Source: Desarmillaria ectypa
Taxonomy: Eukaryota > Basidiomycota > Agaricomycetes > Agaricales > Physalacriaceae
DNA: 64,000 nucleotides
NCBI GenBank assembly: GCA_030407005.1
Contig: JAUDYN010000002.1
Span: forward strand, 3,596,001 to 3,660,000
Direction: 5' to 3'
Below, piece after piece: positions 21,894-33,443 of this stretch. Below the pieces are notes generated by a model. That model was not told the DNA's origin and ran no database searches. It was given only the letters and a program-made list of their open reading frames with translations. How positions within the stretch are numbered: position 1 is the first letter of the stretch; each line of letters begins with the position of its first letter. The position numbers and the translations under genes were made by a program.

Positions 21894-24204
21894 ATGTTAT
21901 TTCCGGCTCTTCTCCTCATTCTTGCCCCACTTGTCTCAGTACTCCAACTCTGTGGGGCACAGTCGACACCAGTCATCGACCTTGGATACGCCAGATATCG
22001 TGGAACATTGGACCCTGCTGGATCCAATAATACCCAATTTCTCGGGATACGATTCGCAGCACCTCCTACTGGTGCGTGATTTGACGACTTTTCCTATGTA
22101 ACGCTGTTCCCAAGGTACCTCCGTTTAGGGTCTTTGAGGTGGCAAGCACCCAGAACACCGGGCTTCGTGGTAGGCATACAGAACGCAACTGCAGAACCCT
22201 CTAGATGTCTTCAGGGTGGAGGCGGCATAGCTTCAAGCAATCCTTTTCCTGCCAACAAAAGAGACATTCCTCCGGCAGATTCTGAAGACTGTCTCTTCTT
22301 GAAGTAGGCCATGGGCATTTTCTGGCGTCTATTGTAGCTGTTGTTCACCAGTTCTCAGCGTCTATATTCCCGGGCGACTCGTTTCTCGCAAAAACTTACC
22401 TGTCGTGGTATGGATACATGGAGGAGGGTATGGTGTTATATTCGTGGTCGAAGAGTCTATCTGAGAGTGACTACAGTTACGTTGTCGGCGGCGCCAATGG
22501 GTTCTCCCTTGGCCCCGACGCTTTCAATGGAAATGACCTGATCCGTGAATCTGGCGGCGGAGTTATCGCTGTGGTTATCCAATATCGTTTAGGCATGTTT
22601 GGATTCCTCGCTGGCGAGTCAGTGAAAGCAAATGGCACATTAAATGCTGGCCTTCGTAGGTTCTGCATCTCAGCGCTTGGGCCCCGTACTGATATGTATG
22701 AGGCAGTGGATCAACAATTTGCGCTTCAATGGGTCCAGACACACGTATACTTTTTCCCCCTCGTTTGCTTTACCGTCGGACTCACCTATTGCTTGAAGAT
22801 CTCCAAATTCGGTGGGGATCCAAGCCGAGTCACTATCTGGGGCGAGTCTGCTGGTGAGAATTCCACGTAATCTATGAACTGACATCCTACAACTTAATTG
22901 TGTGCTAGGTGCTGGCTCTGTTCTTCAGCAAGTTATTGCCAACGATGGACGGACTTCTCCGCCATTGTTCAGAGCTGCAATAACAAGCTCCAGTTTCCTC
23001 CCTTCGCAGTATGCGTATAACGATGTGATTCCGGAGGTTTGATGTCTCTATCAGCTATAATTATTCGAGGTGCTGAAGCGCACGTTCTAGTTTCTGTACA
23101 ACAGTGTGGTGTCAAGGACAAAGTAAGTACTCCCAATTTTAGGCTGCTACAACGATCTCTAAAGTCCCAATCAAGCTGTACCTCTGCGGCAAATTCGCTG
23201 ACATGCCTCAGAAACGCCGACGTAAATCTTCTCAAACAGATCAATCTTGACCTTTGTCTCAGCGGATTTTTCGGCACCTTCGTATTTGTGCCAGTTGTAG
23301 ATGGAGATTTCATAAAGCAGAGACCGACAGTAGCTATGCGTGAAGGAAAAGTCAACGGCGTAAGTTGGCACCTTTTTCTTGTTCAATTGATATCTAATTA
23401 TCTTTTAAGGAGATTCTCATGTCCGTTACAAATACAAATGAGGGAGGACTATTCGTCGACTCGAGTACTTCAGGCACCGTCCAGGTTCCTGACTATCTGA
23501 CACAACTATTTCCGAACCTGAGCGACCAGAATCGCGCCATTGCTGTGGCAAAGTATTCCGGTCTTGGATCTCCAATCGAGCAAGTCACCGCTATAATGGG
23601 AGAATGTAAGTGTTGCACCTGCAATACTAATGTCTGACCCTTGTTGCTGCAGCCATATTTGTTTGCCCCACTTATTTCTTGCTTCGCGGTTTCAAAGGAA
23701 GATCATTTAAGGCAAGCTCGACCACTATCTGAACGCATTGATATTCAATGTCGGATACTCAGGGTCACTTCGCAACCCCACCAGCCGGCCACGGGAACGA
23801 TGTTGCTTATTACTTCCCCTCGTACGTCCGTTGCCACAACACGTTTAATTGTGTGCTCATTCATTCTTCAGTATGAATGCGAACGGTATTCCCCCCTTTA
23901 ACAATACCGACTTTGATAAAGCGTTCGCCGAGTCTTTCCTAGCCTTCGTCGTGTCTCTAGATCCAAATGAGACATTCGAGCCGACTATCACACCTGCCTG
24001 GAAGCCGTTTTCATTCCAGACAGGACATCAAGTAGAAATGCGTTTCAACGAAACAGAAAGTGGCGAACCCGCGATATTGCCCGTTACCACGCCGGCAGAT
24101 CTGCTCGATCGATGCTCGTGAGCACTTGTACCTGCTCCGTTTCTTGATCTTTCTCACATTTTTTTAGCTTCTGGGAAAGTGTAGGGTCAGAAATAGGACA
24201 ATGA
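21894..24204 (+). CDS. Secreted type-B carboxylesterase, copy E (probable parent copy)
   Basis: Same 14-exon gene, 544 residues by my count, no frame break. The signal peptide is 3 residues longer than in copy A (MLFPALLLILAPLVSVLQLCGA). Catalytic set complete: HGGG, GESAG, TNTNEGG acid and PAGHGND histidine; the latter differs slightly from the SHGSD or THGSD of the others. Intron 11 begins with GC (after TTTAAG near 23710). Its TGA lies only 91 bp from the stop of the intact, convergent ferric reductase. Fragments of that reductase tail follow copies A-D, so this locus looks like the source of the duplications. Confidence 0.9.
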
Positions 24205-24295
24205 ATCTATCCATTAAAAGACATTATATAGTTAGGCGTATCTGTGATTTGTTGCCTAAACACGTCGACCTTTCTTGTCCCCATCGAAGCATATT

Positions 24296-26257
24296 CTAGA
24301 CAGTCGACGCCTCTTCTACATAATGAATACGTGTCGTAGTGGACAACATCATCTGCTCTACTGCGAATCGACAGTGATCCAACATGCCTCCTGGACCACA
24401 CGCTAAACATCATAGTAAGTACACACGAGCCCCTACAGAAGCCAAACTCAAATTACCTAAAAGACCCAGAGATGGAGACGCCACTTCAATCTCGTCAACG
24501 GTTAGAGCTTGAGAGATAAGCACCTCCATGCGTGGTCGCCCAAAGCGTACTCTAGGTATCCACGGTATCCACAAAGACGGAACTGCGGAGGCTTCCGCGT
24601 GAACTCCCAAATCTGCCTCCTGACCAGTATACCATATCTCGACTGATTCTTGGATCTCGCCATCAAGACCGTCCAGAAGGTCCAAAACACTATCTACCTC
24701 CATTAAAGATCTGATGATCCACACTGCTCGTAACTTTGGCTTGTGTTCTTGTGACGAGATAATGGTGGACCAATTTAAGAGGTAAGGGAGTGTGAAGCTG
24801 ATCCCAACGCCACCTGCTAGCAACAAAACAGAAGTATATTCCCTAAGGTCGTGCTCATGTCCGTACGGACCTTCTAGGTAAACCTTAATGGGAATCGATC
24901 TATCGACGCTCTCCTTCGCCGCGAAAAGCTCGTACAGCGACCGAGTCATTCCGTCATAAGGACGAATGATGAACGAAACGGTCTTGTGCGTCGAACACTC
25001 GTTTCGTTCTTCCGACGGGATAAGGGGACTCCATTCCGTATCATGAGTCCTGTTTCCATGTTTATGAACGGAGACTTTGCCTTCGACGCTGTCATGATGA
25101 TCACTTGCGGCGATGGAAAAGGGATGACTTTCCAGGTACCTCACTTCTGGGAAGCGGAGGTGCGCGAATTGTCCTGGGCGAATTCTGACATCCTTTGGAA
25201 GGTAGACATCAAGTCTCATGACCGTTCCATAATCCGTTAGACTTCCGGAGAGAGGGAGTAAACTGGTAACTTTGAATGCGCGGGAGAGTCGGTCGATGGC
25301 CCAGTAGGCAATTGTGATGTACAGCCATTCATTGGCGAACCGCCAGAGCGTGTGGTAGAACAGAACGACCAGACATACGACTGTGGATAATACATGGCCC
25401 GCGAGGAAAACCTCGTAGGACATATGGCGGATGAACCTCGCAGAAGGGAAGGATGACAGGATGAGATACATTGCAAGTGCGACAAAGCCACAATTCCAAT
25501 ATAGTTTTGAGAAGTTCACCCATATTCGACCTACGTCAAGTAAGTCACTATTGTCAGGCCTTAAAAGTGCAAGGATATTATATGACCCACCGACAAGATG
25601 CGCGTATATGAGATAGAGAACCGTGTGGACGATTGCGAATATCAGCGCGAGTCTTCCTATCCATCGGTGAAATATATTCCACGAATCGTAGGACCAATGG
25701 GTTATCCAAACCAAGAAGTTCATCCGGCCCACAGTCAACATGAGCAAAGGCATGAGGACAAAAGACATAACCCCAAGCCTTGTTGCAATATAACGAATAT
25801 ACCACGCAGTAGGTGGAACGTATGTGGGGTTGCTTGGGTGTCTGAAGCCATAACCAAAGACCGAGAAGAATGTCAAAAGGAGGGTGAAGGATAAAAGGGC
25901 GACGAGTTGGTAGAAAGTTGGTATGGTGATTCCGAATTTCTTGAAGATATTGTATGCTTGTACATGATGCCGTGGATATTGGGAAGGTCTTAGTTGGGAT
26001 ATTAGTCGTGGGGAGGATATGTATTGTCGAAGTCGTATCCGGATGATGATGCCACGTAGAAAAACGACAAGAAAAAAAATGGCGTGAATTATAAGTCTAC
26101 TATATTTGAGTCGATACCATCTGAAGAGTATTAAATGGACGTACCCAATCAGTAGGTTCAGGTGCCTCTGGTAACGCAGCTGAAGGATTATTTCCTTGAC
26201 GCCATCCTTAGGAGCTTCCGCATCGGGTCGAAAAATGTCAGTATCCAAAGTGGACAT
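24296..26257 (-). CDS. Ferric-chelate reductase / NOX-type transmembrane flavoprotein
   Basis: Two exons, 26257-24457 and 24402-24296, encode 635 residues if translation starts at 26257. Family: Fre metalloreductases pass electrons from NADPH through FAD and two hemes across the membrane to reduce Fe3+ or Cu2+ before uptake. Seen: several membrane segments with heme-ligand histidines (HRWIGRLALIFAIVHT, then AGHVLSTVVC and FYHTLW), FAD-binding HPFSIAAS (about residue 380), LLLAGGVGIS for NADPH (about 485), and the terminal CGPGGMLDHC, reached only by splicing the 53-nt intron. Without that splice the frame stops at 24410 and lacks the NADPH-binding tail. A TTGTAG acceptor near 26300 followed by 12 in-frame codons (NPRDFIPRFHEL) hints at an extra 5' exon that I could not place. 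Confidence 0.88.
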
Positions 26258-27287
26258 TAATTCATGAAACCTTGGAATAAAATCGCGCGGGTTCTACAAG
26301 GAAGAATAAAGAGTCAAGTTAGTCGAAGAAATGGTCGGCCGTCTTTATCTGATAAGATGCTCCTGCCAGATAGTATCGTATCAGATTAAGTTTCCGACAA
26401 TCTCCGATAGCCGCCATCCGAGATGTCCCTTTAGGTCTTCGCAACTAGTCCCAACCTCGAGTAAACTTCCTGGATATCGCCTTTTTGTTGGGTTGAGAGC
26501 AAATACTTCAAATCATATTGAAGATTTTAAACTCCTTCCAGTGACTTTTGGGCCTGGGCTCTGTATCACTTCTGGTACCAGGAGAGTCCTGCGTCAGCTC
26601 TTGCTATGGCGTGTGAAAACACTCACTGCAGCACAAGGTGCACCTTGCTACGATGTGAAATCTTTTCCTCTAGGATATCCTTCATTGTTTGAATGAAATC
26701 TAATAGTATCGCAACGTGAACTCTGAAACCATGAGGAAACGCGTAGTCTGGTCTGATCAAACGGGATCAATCCTGATCGATACCAATTCATCCGGTTTCG
26801 ATCGTCCACAAAAGTACGCTTGATATCCATCTCTAGAAGACCGGATGAAATTCAGGACTGCCACTCTCAAGCTATCAGAGCTCTAGATCGCAAAGACCTT
26901 TACTTGTATGTTAAATTACATACCGCGCCGCATTATTCCAAAGTCTATCTGTCCTTTTAACCGTGCAGGGTCTTTACTGTTCTTTGGGACCTTAGATGCG
27001 GCCGCAGTTCGGACTGCACGTACATCGTGGGGGAGAAGTCTTCGCAGTCACTCCAATTCTGCGCCGATCAAATATCAAGGTTCAACGTTGGTAGGATTAT
27101 ACGCTCTCTGCCTTGTTTTCCTGGCGTATGTTTACGAGGACAAGTCTGAGGATATTTTAGGCATGAAACAAAGGGGTCAGGGTATCTCAGCGCTTGTTCC
27201 TAGATGCAGTGTATATAAACCTTGTGTCCGTCGTCAAAGGGGGCATCTCCTTTCTTTCTGACCCCCCGTCTTTTACTGTTGAAAAAA
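26258..27287. promoter_or_regulatory. Divergent intergenic region between reductase and GPI protein
   Basis: About 1 kb separates the two divergent genes. A TATATAAA box lies at 27212-27219, 69 bp before the ATG of the plus-strand gene. The reductase side may hide a short 5' exon. No other coding signal is visible. Confidence 0.5.
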
Positions 27288-27988
27288 ATGCAACGTTTAT
27301 CGCTCTTTTTTGTCGCTGTCGCTGGCCTCCAAGGTAAGCCAATTGATTTTCTGGAATTTCACATCTTTATCATTGACTATATAGGGGCACTCGGACAAAC
27401 CTCTCTTTATGTTCCCGGCTTTGACTCCCAGCCTTTAAGTGTCGAAGTTGCTGGTGTGGGTAACGGCCACACTACGTTCGTCATCCAGCCCGCGTCTGAT
27501 GCGACTGATAATGGATTTGTGGGCACAGGTACTTGTTTCACTGATTTTTTGCGTACATCGTTACTCATACTTCCAAAGCCACACTCGTCGAAGGCTCAGA
27601 TTACGCTTCTTTGACCTACGTCGCCCCGGACCCGAGCGCAGGCATCACCGTTGGCTACGAATGTTCGATCGCTGCCGGCGTCGCCGTTTGCTCAGGTGTC
27701 GCTGATGGTGTTACGATCTTGGAAACGGAGACTGTGTCAGCGTTTTCAGTTGAAGGTGGAGCCACGTCTACAGCGGCCGGCACTGTAGTTACTGGATCCT
27801 CCTCGACGATAAAGTCTGGGTCCTCCTCGATAGCCAGGTCCGGGTCTGGCAGCTCCAGCGGTACTGCTACATCGACCGGTACCGCCGCCTCGTCGACCGG
27901 ATCGAACTCCGGCAGCGCTATTTCTGCTTCATCGCAGACTGTTATGGGAGTAGTAGGAGTGCTCTTGGGTCTTATGTCGGTGTTGTGA
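27288..27988 (+). CDS. Small secreted GPI-anchored, Ser/Gly/Thr-rich protein
   Basis: Three exons (27288-27333, 27385-27528, 27579-27988) encode 199 residues. Seen: signal peptide MQRLSLFFVAVAGLQGALG, a globular part of about 110 residues with a few cysteines (YECSIAAG, AVCSG), then a low-complexity tail rich in Ser, Gly, Thr and Ala. The protein ends in a hydrophobic segment (VMGVVGVLLGLMSVL), the pattern of a GPI attachment signal. Such proteins normally sit on the plasma membrane or cell wall. I do not recognise a specific family, so the function is open. The TATA box and splice sites make the gene model good. Confidence 0.85.
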
Positions 27989-28968
27989 TTGATTCTGGTC
28001 CATCGTAAATTCTGGCCCCTCCTTACTCATGTCGTTCGTTAATCTATTGGTTCTCATATGTTACGCGCTCTTTGGAATCGTGATAGTCCGTTGCAACTTT
28101 TTCGTACAAGAATTTTGAAACTCCTTTTTTTTTGATCGGCCTTCCGACCGCGTTTGCACTACGATCACGGTCTCGTGTCTTTAATTCTGCCCTTGGCTGA
28201 CAAGGCCCCCGTTCTTGGCCTGAGCAGGTGGACATATGTACTCGCATATTTCATGTTTGAGCAAGGCAGAAAGTAGCCGATGTCTTTCAAGCTGACGTTG
28301 AACGTTGAAATTTAAGCGTAAGTAATGCGACATTAAAAATATCCGACGATGCCGTTAGGCAGGCCTATTTTTAATTAGAGGTTTGCTAAGGAAAAAGGAA
28401 TTGGCGATCTTCTCAAAGTGATATCTCTCTGTAGTGGACGCCTTCTGAAGCCTTCTGTCACCCAGTGCACCAGACTCAGACCCTGAGACTTGAGTGAAGA
28501 GTGACGCATACATTTCGAGGTCGTCCGAAAGGTCCGAATTACCCGGCGACGTCCGCCGAACGGTGATGTAGCTTGGAGCTGTGGAGCTGTGATGCCACTT
28601 GAACAGAACAGCACCTTTCTGTACTTGACCACCATCAAGAATACTTGCATTCCCGTGGCCAAGGTACAATGTGCTTCTCAGTTTCTGCGGTGGACGGCGC
28701 GAATATTCGGGCCCGTGGACGGCGAATCTGGCTTGTTCTGGGGTCTGCCTCGAGGGAAACACGTTCTGATCTGTTGATAATCCGGTGATTACTCTAGAAA
28801 AAAGTTCGATCGCTGTCCAATCTCTGTCTGTAACCCAATCAACAGCCCACCGTGGATCTCGATATAAGCTGTTAGGCAGAGGAAAAACTTCTCTTTCCTT
28901 CGTCTCGAATTCTGCACAACGTTACCGTCTTCATTTCCGTCAAGGCCGGCAGACGCTTCTTTATCGCT
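27989..28968. other. Intergenic
   Basis: No supported gene. A 135-codon minus-strand frame (28762-28355) has no known motif, and the plus-strand promoter of the next gene lies here, with TATAAAAG at 28969-28976. Confidence 0.45.
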
Positions 28969-29060
28969 TATAAAAGGACCCTACCCTAAACAGCTTGTTC
29001 ATCGATCTTTCGTCTCTTCACGTCTTTGTCGCTGCATGCGACGTTCCCGACATATCTAGC

Positions 29061-30390
29061 ATGTCACACTACACCGCGGACACAGTGGTTGTACAAGAGT
29101 ACAAGAATTCGCAAAACCGGATCTTGGGTTGGGTAGCGGGAACTACAGGCGCTGAATTCTACTCGCCCAACGCGCCGCCGACCGAGTTAGATGAAAACGA
29201 AAGGATTCCAGGGTCGCCCTTTTCCGATGCTTGGAGCTCTATCTCAGTACCTCCGAGATTGAAGCTACGCTTTACAGATGGTCGCCCGGACGAACCCATT
29301 CCCAATCCTCAACGTGATGCTGCGAAAGGACGGAAGTCTAGCACAAGGCACGCCGAGAATCGTGATGATTCCCATCGTGCAAGGTCGCTCTCGGGGCGAA
29401 GTCGACATGGACAGATAGAGCAGCTGCCGTCTCATTCCCCCGAAGAGATTCAAATCCTGCCTTCGCAGTACACCGCTGTCCAAGCACCAACACGTACCGT
29501 TTCGCATCAATCACGATCGAGTTCTCTTTCTAGGAACACATTTTCACAAACACATACAGATGCTCCTCCTCCACCAATTCGTAATCCTCAGGTGCCTTTC
29601 TATCCTCCATCGATGGCATCATTTCATGGTCCGCAGGTCAAATTTTCGCAGTCTCAGCCGGTCCCTTCTAGGCATGGGTCTGCTTCCCACTATAAGCGCA
29701 CTCCTCCCGCTATTGTTTATGCCCCCTCCGGTCCCTTTCATGCCGATTATCAGCCACCTGTCATCTACAACTACATGCCGAATGTCGGTCCGAACGGAAT
29801 GGTATATAGCCATTCGGCTCCCATTAAACACCAGGCTCCCCACTATCCTCCCTCTAATGCGACTCCTTATCCACATGACGATTACTTTTCTCAAACCAGT
29901 CAAGAACAAGGTCATCACCGAGCAGAATCTGTGCCTCTGAGACGCACGCCGTCCTTTGCGGCGAGTGATGAGTCCGGGAGCACATATTATGTGATCCCAA
30001 AGGGTAAACAGAAAGTGCATGTTATTGTGAGTCATTCCTATTTTCCACATGATGCGATTATGACCTATCCGTCTATAGCGTCCGGGAGGTACGATTGTCT
30101 ACGGTTCTTCACGATCACCCCCGTCTTCTAGATCTCCTACATCGTCCAAATCACCTACATCTTCTAGATCTCCTACATCGTCCAAATCACCTACATCTTC
30201 TAAATCCCCCGTGTCCCCCGTGTATCCCAGTCCGATTCAGAAGAAACCATTTTTACAACGGTTGTTCAGCCTGGCGCCACGGCTGTCATTCTCATCCGCC
30301 AGCTCTGGCAAAGGCTCTACTCATACTAGTCGGCGCCTCCACCGACGCCATTCCACAGGTACCCGATCCCAACGATCGAACACCAGATGA
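29061..30390 (+). CDS. Ser/Pro-rich protein of unknown function with SPTSSK/R repeats
   Basis: Two exons (29061-30026, 30079-30390) encode 425 residues. An upstream in-frame ATG at 28995 is only about 20 bp past the TATAAAAG box and is likely in the leader. Seen: a short folded-looking start (VVVQEYKNSQNRILGWVAG), a long disordered Pro/Ser/His/Tyr-rich middle, and a conserved-looking YYVIPKGKQKVHVIRPGG block that spans the intron. The C-terminal tail has repeated SPTSSK and SPTSSR units and ends in an Arg-rich segment. The repeats resemble SP phosphorylation sites. The architecture suggests a regulatory or scaffold protein, but no catalytic domain is visible and I do not know the family. Confidence 0.8.
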
Positions 30391-31388
30391 CTTTTTTCAT
30401 CTTCGTACATGAGGTTATCTATTCTATAAAGTTTTATAATCCCCGTTCAAATCTCTTTATCATCTTTGGTTTCTTCCGTTCCATTCCACTTCCGGCACAT
30501 TTCTTTCTTGCATGAATACTTTTCTCTATTCCTCGGCATTTCTCGTGTAGCGCTCCTCTCTTCATAATCAAAGAGTGTATGAATCTTCAGTCACGTTGTC
30601 CTATTATCTATCTTTACTTAATATGCCTGCCTCCGAATATCACGATACACGTCTTTTTGACATTAGAATTTGTATTATAATTTCGGATGTGGCAAATTTT
30701 TAAGCCATTCAGTAGACGTAAAAACCCGTAGTGAGTCAGACTGTTGTTCGGAGGGGAAAAAAAACTTGCACGTGTTGTTAATGAAGAGGCTACTACTGCC
30801 AGAGCAACCACCATCATTCTCAGCTGTGACAGGGTAGAAGGCAGTGTCGCAGGCTTAGGTTCTCATCGGCTAGGATTTTCAGTCGCCACGGTACGTATAC
30901 TCGAACGTTTTCATTAACAGCGGAAGGGTCAAGCCCAGTCCGGCGGCCGTTCGGCGGCAGAGCACTGGAGCATTGCCTGAGATCAGACTCTGATGGCGTG
31001 CTCCCTTTCGAGGTGGTAAAGACCATGTGATAGAACTCAGTGTATGCTACGAAGTGAAGTAAACTCGAGACGATCCAGGGAATGCAGTATGTATCATTGG
31101 TGAGAAAACCTTCCTTTACGAGTCTTCTGACTCGAAGTGCAGCCAATGCAGGGAATTCCATTGCTGCCGCGGATAGCGATCTCGTGCTCTGCTGGGCGTG
31201 TGAAGTCATCTTCACGCCATACAAATTTTTGCCGTGAAGTGTGGTTCGCGAAGCTTGCTATTGCGTGCTTTGCAGAGAATGTTGCGCGAAACGTGCATAG
31301 TAAGTTGCCAATTTCAAACTGGTTAGTTATAATACACTGAGATACTGGGGAAACAGGGTAGAAAACTCCTATTCACTTTGCTTGTAGA
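30391..31388. other. Intergenic, possibly with a minus-strand small ORF
   Basis: A minus-strand frame of 134 codons (31224-30820, MYGVKMTSHAQQ) faces away from the oxygenase gene. It has no recognised motif or splice support, so I leave it uncalled. Confidence 0.4.
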
Positions 31389-32936
31389 ATGTCCACCACG
31401 CTCACTGTAATTGATACGGTGCCCGCCTCTCCGCCTCCGCTTCCAAGGTGGGAGGCGCCGAAAGTGACTGAGGCGGAGCTAGAATGGGCCGACATACTTA
31501 CGGTTGATCTCTCGCTGTACGATACGAATAAGAGCGAGCTTGTCAAGACTGTCGAGAAGGCGCTGAGTCGTGACGGATTCTTCTACGTCGTTGGCCACGG
31601 TATTTCACCTGAAACTGTGAGTATTGTTCTTTCTTTATTTCCATGACCAGTCACTTACTAGTTGTGTTATCATTCTTTTTTTTTAGTTGAATCGCCAGTT
31701 CTCCATTGGCCAGTTAACTTTTGACAGTGTGTCACGAGAGGAGAAGGAGCGACACAGGGCTCCGATCAAGGAAGAGGGCTCGTTTATAGGCTACAAGGTT
31801 CTTTCCATTCGTCGGTGGAAGATTTGATCGTTATTAACCATCATCACAGCTACAAAATTACTGGGAGATTAAGGATGGTGTACGAGACAGAATAGAGCAT
31901 TACAACTTTTACCTGGGCCAGTAAGTTTGCTTTGCTGCTCGTCTATGTATGAATTCTGAATTTTTGCTAGGATCGACCCGACAAGTCGACACCCGAAGCC
32001 TTTACAGCCTTATGTTCCGGAAATTAAAGCTTATCTAGATGTAAACTGGCCTCTCTTCTTGTGAACACCCTTTGTCTCACACATTCATCTCACAGGAAAC
32101 CCGGGAAAAAGTGTTGCGACGTGTCCTTAATCTCATCGATGGCGTTCTTGGTCTAGAAGAAGGTTACTTGTGGAAGCTTCACAAAGATAGCGACGGGAAT
32201 ACTGGTCATGACGTACGTCATTCTCTATCCCAAATAAAGTAATTGGGGCTTATAGTACTCGGAATGCAGCTTCTCAGATACATGATTTACGATCCTTTGA
32301 CGAAGGATGAGTCCGCAAAAACAAACGGAGTGATGCTGAATGGGCATACCGATTTCAACAGCATTTCCACACTCGTTTCCCAACCTATCACCGCACTCCA
32401 AGTCCTCATGCCTGACAATGTTTGGCGATACGTCAAACACCGGGACAATGCACTTGTCATCAACATTGGCGATCAGCTATCATTCATGAGCGGCGGTATT
32501 CTCAAGGGGACAATGCATCGAGGTTTGCTGTGTTCGTAATTTCCTCACCCACCGTATACTTATCCGTGGTATAGTCGTCAGTCCCCCCGAGGATCAGCAG
32601 CACCAGCGCAGGCTTGGGGTCTTCCATTTCGCCCACTTCCTTAATGACATCCCTCTCGACCTGCTGCCATCGAAGAAGGTCCACGAGGAGGGTCATGTCA
32701 TTTTCCACGACCAAATTCCCACCACTGATGGGTAAGCCTTCATTTTGGTGCGCAGCAACGTCGTCTGACATCTTCCAGGTGGGAGACGGCCCGCATCAAA
32801 AGCTACGGCACCGGTACGTTCATCAAGGGGGAAGAGTATGATGTGGAACTTTTAGCAGGTATCAAGGTATGTTGGCTGCTTCTTTTCTTCACGGAAAATA
32901 TTCATAGCTTTATACTAGATTCGTCACTATCACTGA
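31389..32936 (+). CDS. 2-oxoglutarate/Fe(II)-dependent oxygenase, isopenicillin-N-synthase-like
   Basis: Nine exons (31389-31616, 31687-31797, 31850-31920, 31971-32040, 32096-32212, 32270-32522, 32575-32731, 32779-32866, 32919-32936) encode 370 residues. Family: the DIOX_N plus 2OG-FeII_Oxy fold; members hydroxylate, desaturate or cyclise small molecules, usually in secondary metabolism. Seen: N-terminal DGFFYVVGHGI, LRYMIYDP, the iron ligands His and Asp in NGHTDFNS, the distal His in GTMHRVV, and RRLGVFHFA, where Arg binds the carboxylate of 2-oxoglutarate. The ending IRHYH is typical of fungal members. No cluster of other biosynthetic genes surrounds it, so the substrate is unknown. Confidence 0.92.
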
Positions 32937-33443
32937 ATGGACTCTGACTGAATATATATCCTACTGTGTGTCCGGTATCTTGCTAGCCTAAAAGTGTATC
33001 TAGACTCGTGTACTTTTTATCTGTACTATTCTCAACAAGCCAATCAGAGTTTTGGTGCGATATCACCACGCAGGAAGCCAAGAAGGCTGGGTGTGTCCTA
33101 AGACATACAGAGTGTATACGTAATTTCCTGCCTTCAGGCCTCCGGCTTTGCTTTGTTTTGCTTCCGTTTTGGCTATGCTAATTTTGTACCTCTAGGTCAC
33201 AAATCACATTTTTGTGACCCGACGTGTGCTCACTGGCACCGCCGACAATTTCCTTTGTACTCTTCTGCTCTCATCCAGAACAACTGCTGCCAGCGACACA
33301 GTCTGTCAACGAATCTTCGGGCTTTGCTGCGTCCTTGGATCTCCTCGCTTACCACTGCACTTGACACTTTCCTCACCACCGGGGCCTCTGAATATCTGGG
33401 GGTCAAATGGTGGCGAGTTGTACACACATCGCCCCAGGTCAAG
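32937..33443. other. Intergenic and probable 5' leader of the next gene
   Basis: An open frame continues upstream of the chosen start at 33444 back to 33153, but its composition does not resemble the gene downstream. I treat it as leader sequence. Confidence 0.45.

Noticed and set aside
24410..24460. Stop at 24410 as the true end of the reductase
   Set aside because: It would remove the CGPGG motif of the NADPH-binding end; a good intron restores it, and the same exon is echoed behind the other esterases.
28355..28762. 135-codon minus-strand ORF
   Set aside because: No domain, no signal peptide, no splice support and it overlaps the promoter side of the next gene.
33153..33443. N-terminal extension of the WPAK protein
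   Set aside because: The open frame upstream of 33444 has different composition and probably lies in the leader.
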